A stretch of 8,367 nt of DNA, taken from assembly GCA_007121995.1 (NCBI GenBank), contig SKJK01000249.1, positions 1 through 8,367 of the forward strand. Reading direction: 5' to 3'. The translations under genes and the position numbers were made by a program. The notes below the pieces were generated by a model that was given only the letters and a program-made list of their open reading frames with translations, did no database searches and had not been told where the DNA came from. Origin of the DNA: Desulfobulbaceae bacterium (GTDB lineage: Bacteria; Desulfobacterota; Desulfobulbia; Desulfobulbales; Desulfobulbaceae). Below, piece after piece: positions 1 through 6,861 of this stretch; within the stretch, counting starts at the first letter, position 1; each line of letters starts with the position of its first letter.

Positions 1-2
1 AG

Positions 3-50
3 GGCCGTCTCATACCCGCGGATACAACAACAGGAAAAAAGCAACCATGA
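3..50 (+). CDS. 3' end of an upstream gene overlapping cobJ (partial)
   Basis: The third forward frame is open from the left edge to a TGA at 48-50, giving the C-terminal tail GRLIPADTTTGKKQP. This stop shares the sequence ATGA (47-50) with the start of the next gene, the classic arrangement of translationally coupled operon genes. The fragment is too short to identify. Because the next gene is a corrin-ring methyltransferase, another cbi/cob gene (for example a cbiG- or cbiF-type gene) is a reasonable guess by context only. The frame could also be open by chance, since only 15 codons are visible. Confidence 0.45.
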   Translation, partial: GRLIPADTTTGKKQP

Positions 51-817
51 CAACAAGACAGGACAGGACAAAAGGATCTCTGACGGTAACGGGCCTTGGC
101 CCCGGTGCAATTGACCTCATGGCCCCCCGCGCCAGACAGGCTCTGGCAGAGGCGGACATCGTCGTCGGTTACCGCACCTACCTCGACTTGGTGAGCGACT
201 GTCTTAACCCGGCCAGTGAGGTGATCTCTTCGTCCATGATGCAGGAGATCGACCGGTGCCGTAAAGCCCTGGAACTGGCAGTGAGCGGCCGAACCGTAGT
301 GCTGGTCTGCGGGGGTGATCCCGGCATCTACGCCATGGCCGGCCTGGTGTTCGAGCTGGCCCGATCCATGGAAACCACAGTGCCCATCGACATCATCCCC
401 GGGATCGCCGCCCTCAACGCCTGTGCCGCCATCCTCGGCGCCCCATTGATGCACGATTTCGCCGCCATCAGCCTCTCCGACCTGATGACCCCCTGGGAAA
501 TGATCGAACGCCGCATCGAGGCAGTGGCCTCGGCGGATTTTGTGGTGGTGATCTACAATCCGAAATCGAAAAAAAGAACCAGCCAGATCGTCCGAACCCG
601 CGAGATCATGCTCCAACACCGCTCCCCCGAAACGCCGGTCGGTATTGTCAGTGGAGCCACCCGTGAACACGAAACCGTGCGCCTGGCCACTTTGGCCTCG
701 ATGCTCGACGAGGAGATCGGCATGCAGACCACGGTCATCATCGGCAACAGCCAGACCTTTGTCTGGCAGGACCGGATGATCACCCCCCGGGGATACAGTA
801 AAAAATACGGCTTGTAA
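47..817 (+). CDS. cobJ: Precorrin-3B / cobalt-factor III C17-methyltransferase
   Basis: This 256-residue cytoplasmic enzyme belongs to the SAM-dependent corrin/porphyrin (uroporphyrinogen) methyltransferase family. CobJ/CbiH methylates C17 and drives ring contraction in cobalamin synthesis. Visible family signatures are the N-terminal GLGPG loop (residues 16-20), GGDPGIY (89-95), the PGIAALNACAAILGAPL segment (about 118-134) that contributes to SAM binding, VIYNPKSKKR (about 168-177) and PVGIVSGATRE (about 197-207). The last two are typical of CobJ/CbiH rather than of CobA, CobI or CobM. The length is normal for a single-domain CobJ. The ATG at 47 follows an AGGA-containing stretch (32-37) and overlaps the upstream stop as ATGA. 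An anaerobe would use the cobalt-first route, where the gene is called cbiH; the sequence alone does not decide this. No fusion partner or truncation is seen. Confidence 0.95.
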   Translation: MTTRQDRTKGSLTVTGLGPGAIDLMAPRARQALAEADIVVGYRTYLDLVSDCLNPASEVISSSMMQEIDRCRKALELAVSGRTVVLVCGGDPGIYAMAGLVFELARSMETTVPIDIIPGIAALNACAAILGAPLMHDFAAISLSDLMTPWEMIERRIEAVASADFVVVIYNPKSKKRTSQIVRTREIMLQHRSPETPVGIVSGATREHETVRLATLASMLDEEIGMQTTVIIGNSQTFVWQDRMITPRGYSKKYGL

Positions 818-823
818 CCAGAG

Positions 824-867
824 CCTGGGCCTGTCGGTGACCGGTCCGTTGTGCGATCAGGCCCGGG
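824..867. terminator. Candidate bidirectional terminator hairpin between convergent genes
   Basis: CCTGGGCCTG (824-833) can pair with CAGGCCCGGG (858-867) in a 10-bp GC-rich stem with one G-T wobble. The loop contains a second small inverted repeat (CGGTGACCG, 835-843). It lies in the 39-base gap between cobJ and the convergent AI-2E-family gene and runs into the latter's last codons. There is no T-run on either side, so intrinsic termination is unproven; it could instead slow polymerase or protect 3' ends. Confidence 0.35.
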
Positions 868-2023
868 GAGGTTCCTGCTGCTCTTTCGGGGCACCGCTGT
901 CACAGGGTACGGCGTGGTCTTGAACGGCCTTCCTCTCATCCCGGGCGTCACCCTGCTGTCGCTCCTGCTGATACATATCCGCAAGAGATAAAAACGCGGT
1001 AACGATCAGCGGACCGTAAATAATACCCAGGATACCGAATAAACTCATGCCCCCCAGGATGGCCAGCAAAACGAGCAAGGTGTGCATCTGAGCAATGTTA
1101 CCGATGAATTTCGGTTTGGCCAGATACTCAACCAGAAAAGTAAGGAGACCGTAAAAAACCAGGGTGCCCACCGCTGCGCCCACCGATCCATTGATGAACA
1201 GAATCAGCGCAGTGGGTATCAGCACCAGACCAATGCCGAATATGGGCAGAAAAGCCAGAATACCCATGACCGCACCCCAGAGCACAGGCGCTTTAAAACC
1301 GAGCACCGCAAAAAAAATCCCCCCAACCGTTCCCTGAAACAGCCCACTCAAACCGTTGCCCACCAGGATAACGCCCGCCAGCTCCACAAATTTGCTCACC
1401 AGCAACCTGTTCTGCACGTCAGATAACGGTGAAATCCTGGTAAGGAAATCAATAAGCAGGTCAATTTCCTTGAGCAGGAAAAAAATCACTATGATCAAGA
1501 GGCAGAACTGAAAAACAAAACTGACGATATTAGCTGCCCAAGCCGAAACTTGATTATAAATGAACAGCCCAGCGGTTCGGCTCAGATCGGAAACAAGGAT
1601 CATTACATTGGCTGGTTCAAAAGTGATGCCGAAACCGGCGAGGACTGCCTGCCCCTGGGCGATCAAGGGGTTGTTGGGCAGCGCCTGTTGCAGTTTGAAC
1701 AACACATTGCTGTCGCGAACCAGTTGATACAGCCCAGCCGCCTCGGAGGAAATGGCGGCGATACAGAAAAAAAACGGCACAAAAACGATCAGGACGATCA
1801 TGCAACAGGTGAGCAGCGATGCCAGCCAGGGATAAATCCACCTGTCCAGCCAATTGTAGACAGGACGAAAAATCGCTGCCAGGAGAAAAGCGAGAACGAG
1901 AAACTGCCAGAACGGCCACAGTACCAAGCCCAGCATGAGGGCGGACAGGAGAAAAACCAATGCCAGAAATCGTGTCCGGGCGGTATGCCCGGGCCTTAGC
2001 CTATTTGAGTCAGCAGGGTGCAT
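857..2023 (-). CDS. AI-2E / PerM family membrane transporter
   Basis: This 388-residue polytopic inner-membrane protein has the AI-2E_transport (UPF0118, PerM/YdiK/TqsA) architecture. There are hydrophobic helices at about residues 18-36, 38-52 and 66-90, then a soluble stretch (about 91-165), then a cluster of about five more helices. The C-terminal part carries the family pattern: a GNGLSGLFQG loop, ILAFLPIFG, VEYLAKPKFIG, LLAILGGMSLFGILG and YGPL. Family members include proposed exporters of autoinducer-2 and Na+/H+-antiporter-like proteins; the substrate cannot be read from sequence, so no symbol is given. After the last helix comes a polar tail of about 40 residues rich in Q, E, R and D. 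The ATG at 2021-2023 is preferred because an in-frame stop lies five codons upstream and no later start would keep the first helix. No good ribosome-binding site is seen. The gene is monocistronic and convergent with cobJ. Confidence 0.9.
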   Translation of the reverse strand: MHPADSNRLRPGHTARTRFLALVFLLSALMLGLVLWPFWQFLVLAFLLAAIFRPVYNWLDRWIYPWLASLLTCCMIVLIVFVPFFFCIAAISSEAAGLYQLVRDSNVLFKLQQALPNNPLIAQGQAVLAGFGITFEPANVMILVSDLSRTAGLFIYNQVSAWAANIVSFVFQFCLLIIVIFFLLKEIDLLIDFLTRISPLSDVQNRLLVSKFVELAGVILVGNGLSGLFQGTVGGIFFAVLGFKAPVLWGAVMGILAFLPIFGIGLVLIPTALILFINGSVGAAVGTLVFYGLLTFLVEYLAKPKFIGNIAQMHTLLVLLAILGGMSLFGILGIIYGPLIVTAFLSLADMYQQERQQGDARDERKAVQDHAVPCDSGAPKEQQEPPRA

Positions 2024-2137
2024 GGCGGTGTGGGAATCCGTTCAGGTTAAGGTGGAACCGTTTACCAAGACAGGCAGCAACCCGGGAATCCACCGGCAGC
2101 GTGGTCGCAGGGCAAAGCCCACTCACTTTGAAAGATA

Positions 2138-2166
2138 TTGACAAAATCACTGCAATACAATAGGAA
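2138..2166 (+). promoter_or_regulatory. Candidate sigma70-type promoter for mgtE
   Basis: A perfect -35 hexamer TTGACA (2138-2143) is followed after 17 bases by TAGGAA (2161-2166), a weak -10 match. A better hexamer, TACAAT (2156-2161), lies too close to that -35 for standard spacing. The local AT-rich composition fits a promoter. Transcription from here would give mgtE a leader of roughly 250 bases. Confidence 0.35.
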
Positions 2167-2185
2167 TTAATCCAACTTGTACCCT

Positions 2186-2215
2186 GGCCAGGCAGCTAGA
2201 TTAATCCTGCCGGCC
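2186..2215 (+). repeat. GC-rich bulged hairpin at the start of the mgtE leader
   Basis: GGCC-A-GGCAG (2186-2195) pairs with CTGCC-GGCC (2207-2215), giving a 9-bp stem with one bulged A and an 11-base AT-rich loop. It sits about 20-25 bases downstream of the promoter candidate. The 7-mer TTAATCC occurs just before it (2167-2173) and again across the end of its loop (2201-2207). There is no following T-tract, so I do not call it a terminator. Confidence 0.45.
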
Positions 2216-2373
2216 TCCTCGTATCCAACCTACTGACCAAGAGACATGGACGAAGGACCGAGTAAGATCCCCGACCCCTCCTCAACAAAGGGGCAACAGA
2301 CACGCCGGACACGCATAGCGTGGACGGAGGCCACCGCAGTAGCCGCACACCTTTCCTGACCCAAGGGTTGTCG

Positions 2374-2421
2374 GACTCGTGCCCCGTCCATTGTCAATGG
2401 ATGTCGGCAAGGAGACGAGTC
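2374..2421 (+). promoter_or_regulatory. Nested inverted repeats enclosing the mgtE ribosome-binding site
   Basis: GACTCGT (2374-2380) is exactly complementary to ACGAGTC (2415-2421), the seven bases immediately before the mgtE ATG. Inside lies TCCATT-GTC-AATGGA (2387-2401), a perfect 6-bp hairpin with a 3-base loop. The AAGGAG ribosome-binding site (2409-2414) is in the single-stranded part between the two arms and directly abuts the outer stem. Closing the outer stem would hold the start region in a structured junction, so this could be the expression platform of a translational switch. The structure is read by eye; no folding energy was computed. Confidence 0.4.
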
Positions 2422-3801
2422 ATGCAGAAACCCTACATATTTCAAACCCTGCAAAAATTCCTCACTGAAAACAGGGAGCGAGAAACCCGGGAGTACTGTC
2501 ATTCACTGCACCCGGAAGATCTGGCCGCCCTGTTGCCCGATTTACCCACGGAAGAACAGCTGCGCCTCTTGGGCATCATCGGTCATGATGCCGCCGCTGA
2601 TGCCCTCAGCCGGTGTACCTCCGATGATCAGGATCGTATCGCCGCCATGCTGCAGGACAGCGAGTTGGCGGCCATCATCACTGCCATGCCCTCGGATGAC
2701 CGGGTTGACCTGTTCAAGCGCCTGGCGGCGGAACGGGGCGAAAAACTGCTGGGACTCATGGCCCAGACGGAACGGGAAGATATCCGTAAGCTCGGTTCCT
2801 ATAAGGAAGGGACTGCCGGCAGTATCATGTCATCGGAGTATGCAAATCTTACCCCGGAACTGACTGTACAACAGGCCCTGGAGAAACTGCGTCTCGAAGC
2901 TCCGGACAAAGAGACCATTTATTATGTCTATGTCATCGATAGGGAGCGACGGCTACTGGGCTTTATTTCCCTGCGCAAACTGATAACCAGTCGTGCCAAT
3001 GCTCAGGTCAATGACATCATGCTCACCAATCCGGTTTTTGCCCGGGCTGACGATGATCAGGAAGAAGTGGCCGCCAAACTGAACAGATATGACCTGCTGG
3101 CCATGCCGGTGATCAATGGCAATGAGGCTCTGGCCGGCATTGTCACTTTTGATGATATCCAGGACGTTATGATCGAGGAGACCACCGAGGACTTCCATCG
3201 CATGGGTGGTCTCGCCCACAAAGCCTCTCCGGATCTGGCCAATATCAACATGCTCGATGCCGGCTGGTGGCTGCTGGTCAGCAAACGGCTACCGTGGTTG
3301 CTTGTTCTGGTGTTTATGAACATCTTCTCAGGTGCCGGTATCGCCTATTTTGAAGATACTATCCAGGCTGCCGTGGCCCTGGTTTTTTTCCTGCCCCTGC
3401 TCATCGACAGCGGCGGCAACGCCGGCAGCCAGGCGGCCACGCTGATGGTGCGCGCCCTGGCTACCGGCAAGGCGCAGTTGAAAGACTGGTTCGCCCTGCT
3501 CCGCAAAGAAATATGCATTTCCGCATCCCTTGGTCTCTGTATGGGCCTGGCGGTTTCCTGTATCGGTATTTTCCGTGCCGGACCGGAGATTGCGGTGGTG
3601 GTGGCCTTGACCATGGTGTGTACCGTCCTGTTCGGCAGCCTGGTGGGCATGTCGCTGCCCTTTGTCCTCAGCAAGCTGAAAATGGACCCGGCAACAGCCA
3701 GTGCCCCTCTGATCACCTCCATAGCTGATATTGGTGGCGTCCTCATTTACTTTTCCATCGCCACCTGGGTGCTGCGTGACATGATAGCCGCTGCCGGCTG
3801 A
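2422..3801 (+). CDS. mgtE: MgtE family magnesium transporter
   Basis: This 459-residue inner-membrane Mg2+ channel/transporter is of the MgtE type. Order of domains: cytoplasmic MgtE N-domain of short helical repeats (about 30-130), paired CBS domains (about 135-255, with FISLRKLI and GIVTFDDIQDVM as the CBS ends), a connecting plug helix (about 256-290), then five membrane helices (about 291-455). The SLC41/MgtE pore signature PLLIDSGGNAGSQAAT (325-340) and DPATASAPLITSIADIGG (422-439) are present, including Asp436, which corresponds to the Mg2+-coordinating pore Asp known from the Thermus thermophilus structure. The frame is open upstream to 2320, but the ATG at 2422 is preferred: AAGGAG (2409-2414) lies 7 bases before it, and the resulting length matches the family. 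In characterised MgtE the N and CBS domains close the pore when cytoplasmic Mg2+ is high. A long leader suggests RNA-level control as well. Confidence 0.95.
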   Translation: MQKPYIFQTLQKFLTENRERETREYCHSLHPEDLAALLPDLPTEEQLRLLGIIGHDAAADALSRCTSDDQDRIAAMLQDSELAAIITAMPSDDRVDLFKRLAAERGEKLLGLMAQTEREDIRKLGSYKEGTAGSIMSSEYANLTPELTVQQALEKLRLEAPDKETIYYVYVIDRERRLLGFISLRKLITSRANAQVNDIMLTNPVFARADDDQEEVAAKLNRYDLLAMPVINGNEALAGIVTFDDIQDVMIEETTEDFHRMGGLAHKASPDLANINMLDAGWWLLVSKRLPWLLVLVFMNIFSGAGIAYFEDTIQAAVALVFFLPLLIDSGGNAGSQAATLMVRALATGKAQLKDWFALLRKEICISASLGLCMGLAVSCIGIFRAGPEIAVVVALTMVCTVLFGSLVGMSLPFVLSKLKMDPATASAPLITSIADIGGVLIYFSIATWVLRDMIAAAG

Positions 3802-3833
3802 CACCTGGGACCTGCAGTTCACGGTTTCAGGTG
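3802..3833. terminator. Weak hairpin in the convergent mgtE / kinase gap
   Basis: CACCTG (3802-3807), directly after the mgtE stop, pairs with CAGGTG (3828-3833) across a 20-base loop. A GGTGCC/GGCGCC pairing (about 3830-3862, one wobble) could compete and is followed by TTTC. Neither is a strong intrinsic terminator, but they are the only terminator-like structures in the 62-base gap between mgtE and the convergent kinase gene. Confidence 0.22.
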
Positions 3834-3863
3834 CCAAACCAGGCAACCGGTACAGGGCGCCTT

Positions 3864-5933
3864 TCACCCAGACGTCCCTGTCCCCTCGTCCTCATCAACC
3901 TGCACTGCTTCGTGGCGATCAAGGGGCAGTTGAGCGATGAAGACGGTTCCAGGACCGAACGCTTCACTCCGCTGGAAATCTTCGGGCAGGTACTGTGGCG
4001 GCGGCGGACTCTGGGCGGTAATCCGGCCGCCATGTTCCTTGATGATCCCGAAGGACACGGAAAGACCCAGGCCCGTCCCCTTCCCCACCTCTTTGGTAGT
4101 GAAAAAGGGGTCAAACAATTTACTTACATGTTCCTTTGCCACTCCCTTGCCGGTGTCGGCAACGCTGACCTCCACCTTTTGTCCCTGGTCGCATAATCTC
4201 GACTGCACATAAATGATGCCATCCTGCCCGATAGCATCGGCGGCATTATTGAGCAGATTGAGCCAGACCTGCTTGAGCCGCTCTCTGTCACCGGTCAGAA
4301 GCGGGACATGCTCTGCCCAGGCACGAAGAATACGGATACGGTTGAGGAAAAAAACATGTTCAACCAGCTTGATGACTTCCTGCAGCGAAGCATTGATGTC
4401 CACAGCCTCGCTGACGGAATGGGTATGCCTGGAAAAGCCGAGGAGATCGGCAACGATTTTCCGGCATACCTTGGTCTGCTTTTCGACGATTTTCAGATCT
4501 GCCAGGAGTTCTTCATCCTTAATATCATCCATCAACAGTTGGGTGTAGCCAAGGATGATGCCCAGAGGGGTATTGATTTCATGGGCAACGCCCCCGGCCA
4601 GACGACCCAGGTCTTCCATTTTCTGTGACTGGATAAGCTGCTCCTGAAATTTCTTGAGCACGGAAATGTCCCTGGCCGTGAGCAACAGGCCCATAATGCC
4701 GTTGTCCTCATCCAGGACCGGCACCTTGACCACATGGAACCAGTGCTGTCCCTCGGGCCGTTTGAAGGTAATTTCCTTGGCCAGAGGTCGCTTTGTTATC
4801 AGAATCTCCTTGTCTTCGTGATAATTGAGATCCGCTTGTGCTGGAGAGAAGATATCGAAGTCGGTTTTTCCGACAACCTCTTCCTCACTGAAATTGAAAT
4901 AGTCACAGAAGGCCTTGCTGGCAAACCTGTACACCAGATCTTTATCCTGCAGGGTAATAAAATCCGGGGTCACGTTCATAATGGTCTTGAGCAAACCCTG
5001 CTGCCTGGCAATGGTTTTCTCCCGCTCGGTCAACTCTTCGATATGTTTTTTCACCGTGATGGCCATGGCATCAAAGGCCTCAGCCAGATCCTGAATTTCA
5101 TCGCCGAAATTATGTTGAAAAACCGTGCAGTGGCGACAACTTTCCATTTTTTGCGGATATTTTTTCCCGCGACAATCAGGGCACAGCGTTCCGGCCAGAT
5201 ACCAGCAGCGTCGCCTGGTGTCGCCATACGCCGGGCATTCGGCCTGGCCGCAGTCCATGATCTCCCAGCAATTCTTCTCCAGAGAAAACCCGGCGTGAAC
5301 ATCGAGGTTGCCCTTGACAATCTCTTCCGCTGATTGCCTGAGCCGGTTGAGGCGGAAAGTCACAGTGCGGGCAAACCAGAGGGTCAGCAGGATGCCCACC
5401 CCCACCACCCCCAGCGTACTCAGCAGACTGGTTAGACGCTGCCGGTTAATCTGGGCGTCCATGGCACTCCTCGACAAACCCAGCCTGACAATCCCCAGGT
5501 TCTTCTCTCCCAGAATTATTCTGGCCCGGAAATCATAGACCAGCCCATGTTCGGTTGTCAGCAGGATTGGCTGGGCCGTTTCCCCATCCAGGTTGACCTG
5601 GAGAAGATCGGTGGGAAATCCGCCGGAAAAAGTATGGGAGACAATATTACCGCTGGCGTCAATGAGAAAAATATACTGGACATCCGTATATTGGCCATGG
5701 ACGTTGTCGATGAGGTTTTTCATCTGCAGGAAATCCACCGCCAGTATGGGCTCAGCCAGACGGAAGGCCAGGCCGGAGGTCAGCGCCATGCCCCGCTTCC
5801 GCCCTTCCTCGAGCAGAGCCTTTGACGACATGGCAGAGAGAAGCAGACCAAGCCCCAGGCCGGAGAAGACCAGCATGAAGGTCACCCCCAGGGTGATCTT
5901 GGTCCTGAATTTCATTCCCCGAAAAAATCTCAT
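3864..5933 (-). CDS. Sensor histidine kinase with two-CW cysteine module and PAS domain
   Basis: This 689-residue membrane sensor kinase has, in order: TM1 (about 11-34), a periplasmic sensor region (about 35-168), TM2 (about 170-188), a HAMP-like linker (about 189-212), a cysteine-rich module (222-269) with eight Cys including CWE (222-224) and CW (243-244), a helical segment (about 275-312), a PAS domain (about 312-425), HisKA with the H-box VAHEINTPLG (phospho-acceptor His451), then HATPase with the N-box NLLNNAADAI (559-568), G1 DTGKGV (593-598), FDPFFTTKE and G2 GKGTGLGLS. All boxes look intact, so it should be active. A proline-rich insertion (about 642-650) interrupts the end of the ATPase domain and an acidic tail follows. 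The start is ATG 5933 or the adjacent GTG 5936. A longer frame exists but would overlap the upstream binding-protein gene by about 230 bases. It forms an operon with that gene. No receiver domain and no adjacent regulator are visible. Confidence 0.93.
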   Translation of the reverse strand: MRFFRGMKFRTKITLGVTFMLVFSGLGLGLLLSAMSSKALLEEGRKRGMALTSGLAFRLAEPILAVDFLQMKNLIDNVHGQYTDVQYIFLIDASGNIVSHTFSGGFPTDLLQVNLDGETAQPILLTTEHGLVYDFRARIILGEKNLGIVRLGLSRSAMDAQINRQRLTSLLSTLGVVGVGILLTLWFARTVTFRLNRLRQSAEEIVKGNLDVHAGFSLEKNCWEIMDCGQAECPAYGDTRRRCWYLAGTLCPDCRGKKYPQKMESCRHCTVFQHNFGDEIQDLAEAFDAMAITVKKHIEELTEREKTIARQQGLLKTIMNVTPDFITLQDKDLVYRFASKAFCDYFNFSEEEVVGKTDFDIFSPAQADLNYHEDKEILITKRPLAKEITFKRPEGQHWFHVVKVPVLDEDNGIMGLLLTARDISVLKKFQEQLIQSQKMEDLGRLAGGVAHEINTPLGIILGYTQLLMDDIKDEELLADLKIVEKQTKVCRKIVADLLGFSRHTHSVSEAVDINASLQEVIKLVEHVFFLNRIRILRAWAEHVPLLTGDRERLKQVWLNLLNNAADAIGQDGIIYVQSRLCDQGQKVEVSVADTGKGVAKEHVSKLFDPFFTTKEVGKGTGLGLSVSFGIIKEHGGRITAQSPPPPQYLPEDFQRSEAFGPGTVFIAQLPLDRHEAVQVDEDEGTGTSG

Positions 5934-5940
5934 CACCCGC

Positions 5941-6861
5941 TTATTCAAGGTCCAACCCCACTTTGTCACTGAGATCCCGGACCAGGTCAAAGTCCCGATC
6001 ATCCGAAGGGACAAAGCCAATAAACGTTGCCGCTGCAAGGATATCCCGATGCCGGGGATTGCCGGTATAATCGAGTTTGAGCATGGCGTCCCTGATTGTC
6101 TCCACCACTTGCGGGGATAACCGGGGACTGGAGGCATAGACCCAGCCGGGATACCAGGCGGAGTGATCAATCACCTTGATCTGCTCGATGTCGATCTTGT
6201 CAGCCACCACAGCCAGAGAGCCTTCACGAATGGAGCCGATATCATGGAGGCCGGCATAGACGCCCAGAATCACATTCTCCTGCCGTCCGCCGGCAAAGAC
6301 CACTTCACTGAAATCCTCAAGTTGTAAACCGTTATCGACAAAATGGCCGAGGGGAAACAGATACCCACCGGCCGAAGAGGGATCAACGGCCACCCAGGAC
6401 CGTCCCCGGCAATCGGCAATGGATGTGATCTCCGTGTTATCCCGGCGAGCGATAATCTGACTGCGGAACTCGGCTCTCCCGTCCTCTTCGATGATTCTGG
6501 TCATGGCCCTGGCCCCGAAACGATTGGCCAGCTTGACATAGACAAAAGGATTGGTAAACGAGATATCGATCTTGCCCTGACCAAACATGTTGATATGATC
6601 GTCAAAGGTGTCGGGAAATACCTGGCGAATGGACAAGCCGGTTTCCTCGGCTAAATAGGTTACCAGGCGGTGATGGCGTTGAAAAGATTCGGTATGGGAG
6701 TACTGAGGCAGATAGGCGTAGGTGATAGCCGGCACCCGGGGCCGGAAAGAAATCTCCTCGCGTTTATCCAGGGAAACCTTGATCGCCTCCTCGCCTTCCC
6801 CGCAAGAGAAGAGCAACAAGGCGGTCAGCAAGAGAACTGCAAAAGAAAATTTTCCGGTCAT
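5941..6861 (-). CDS. PhnD-like periplasmic substrate-binding lipoprotein, partner of the kinase
   Basis: This 306-residue protein is exported as a lipoprotein: Lys4, a hydrophobic core (5-18) and lipobox L-F-S-C with Cys20. The mature part matches the phosphate/phosphite/phosphonate (PhnD-like, type 2 periplasmic) fold: YAYLPQYS (48-55) in place of the usual first-strand motif, IDISFTNPFVYVKL (98-111), the ligand-site segment DPSSAGGYLFP (160-170), the VFAGGRQENVILGVYAG segment (188-204) where PhnD proteins usually have a G-x-H motif, then DIGSIREG (207-214). Its stop is 4-8 bases before the kinase start, so the two are co-transcribed. No permease or ATPase gene adjoins it, arguing for sensing rather than transport; TtrS kinases carry a comparable PhnD-like domain fused in one chain. 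ATG 6861 gives a clean signal peptide. Longer in-frame starts (6906 ATG, 6990 GTG) only prepend polar residues; none has a strong ribosome-binding site. The ligand is unknown. Confidence 0.87.
   Translation of the reverse strand: MTGKFSFAVLLLTALLLFSCGEGEEAIKVSLDKREEISFRPRVPAITYAYLPQYSHTESFQRHHRLVTYLAEETGLSIRQVFPDTFDDHINMFGQGKIDISFTNPFVYVKLANRFGARAMTRIIEEDGRAEFRSQIIARRDNTEITSIADCRGRSWVAVDPSSAGGYLFPLGHFVDNGLQLEDFSEVVFAGGRQENVILGVYAGLHDIGSIREGSLAVVADKIDIEQIKVIDHSAWYPGWVYASSPRLSPQVVETIRDAMLKLDYTGNPRHRDILAAATFIGFVPSDDRDFDLVRDLSDKVGLDLE

Larger units (their letters stand above)
2024..2421. other. 398-base non-coding region upstream of mgtE, probably its regulatory leader
   Basis: No convincing protein gene occupies this stretch. 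The mgtE reading frame is open back to 2320, but the strong ribosome-binding site supports initiation at 2422. From left to right I see a GGGC-AAA-GCCC hairpin (2110-2120), a TTGACA promoter candidate (2138-2166), a bulged GC stem (2186-2215), CCCCT/AGGGG (2275-2279 with 2289-2293), CACGC-ATA-GCGTG (2310-2322), an imperfect duplicated motif (2247-2266 and 2321-2342) and nested inverted repeats around the mgtE ribosome-binding site (2374-2421). The divergent AI-2E-family gene must also have its promoter here; I see no convincing one. MgtE genes are often controlled by M-box riboswitches, but I do not see that consensus. Confidence 0.6.

Noticed and set aside
1082..1999. Open frames on the + strand (1082-1426, 1550-1999) opposite the AI-2E-family gene
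   Set aside because: They are low-complexity, Gln/His/Arg-rich translations of the strand complementary to a clear membrane-protein gene and show no domain pattern.
2040..2150. Cobalamin riboswitch, suggested by cobJ in the same window
   Set aside because: No B12-box-like GCCACTG and no companion conserved segments were found. The cobJ operon is also far away and begins outside the window.
2320..2421. N-terminal extension of MgtE to the ATG at 2320
   Set aside because: The extra 34 residues are not MgtE-like, while AAGGAG is ideally placed for the ATG at 2422.
2168..2421. Known riboswitch classes for the mgtE leader (M-box, yybP-ykoY, glycine, GEMM, FMN, TPP)
   Set aside because: I compared remembered consensus segments by eye and found only short chance matches such as AAAGGGGCAAC; a covariance search is needed.
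2230..2502. 90-residue - strand open frame across the mgtE start
   Set aside because: It lacks a recognisable domain, overlaps the mgtE ribosome-binding site and N-terminus, and sits in the leader region.
3328..3867. 179-residue - strand open frame inside mgtE
   Set aside because: It is the antisense of the highly conserved MgtE membrane domain and is Gly/His/Gln-rich without motifs.
5934..6170. Kinase start at 6170
   Set aside because: It would overlap the well-supported binding-protein gene by about 230 bases, and the added residues look like out-of-frame translation. The membrane-helix start at 5933 is sufficient.
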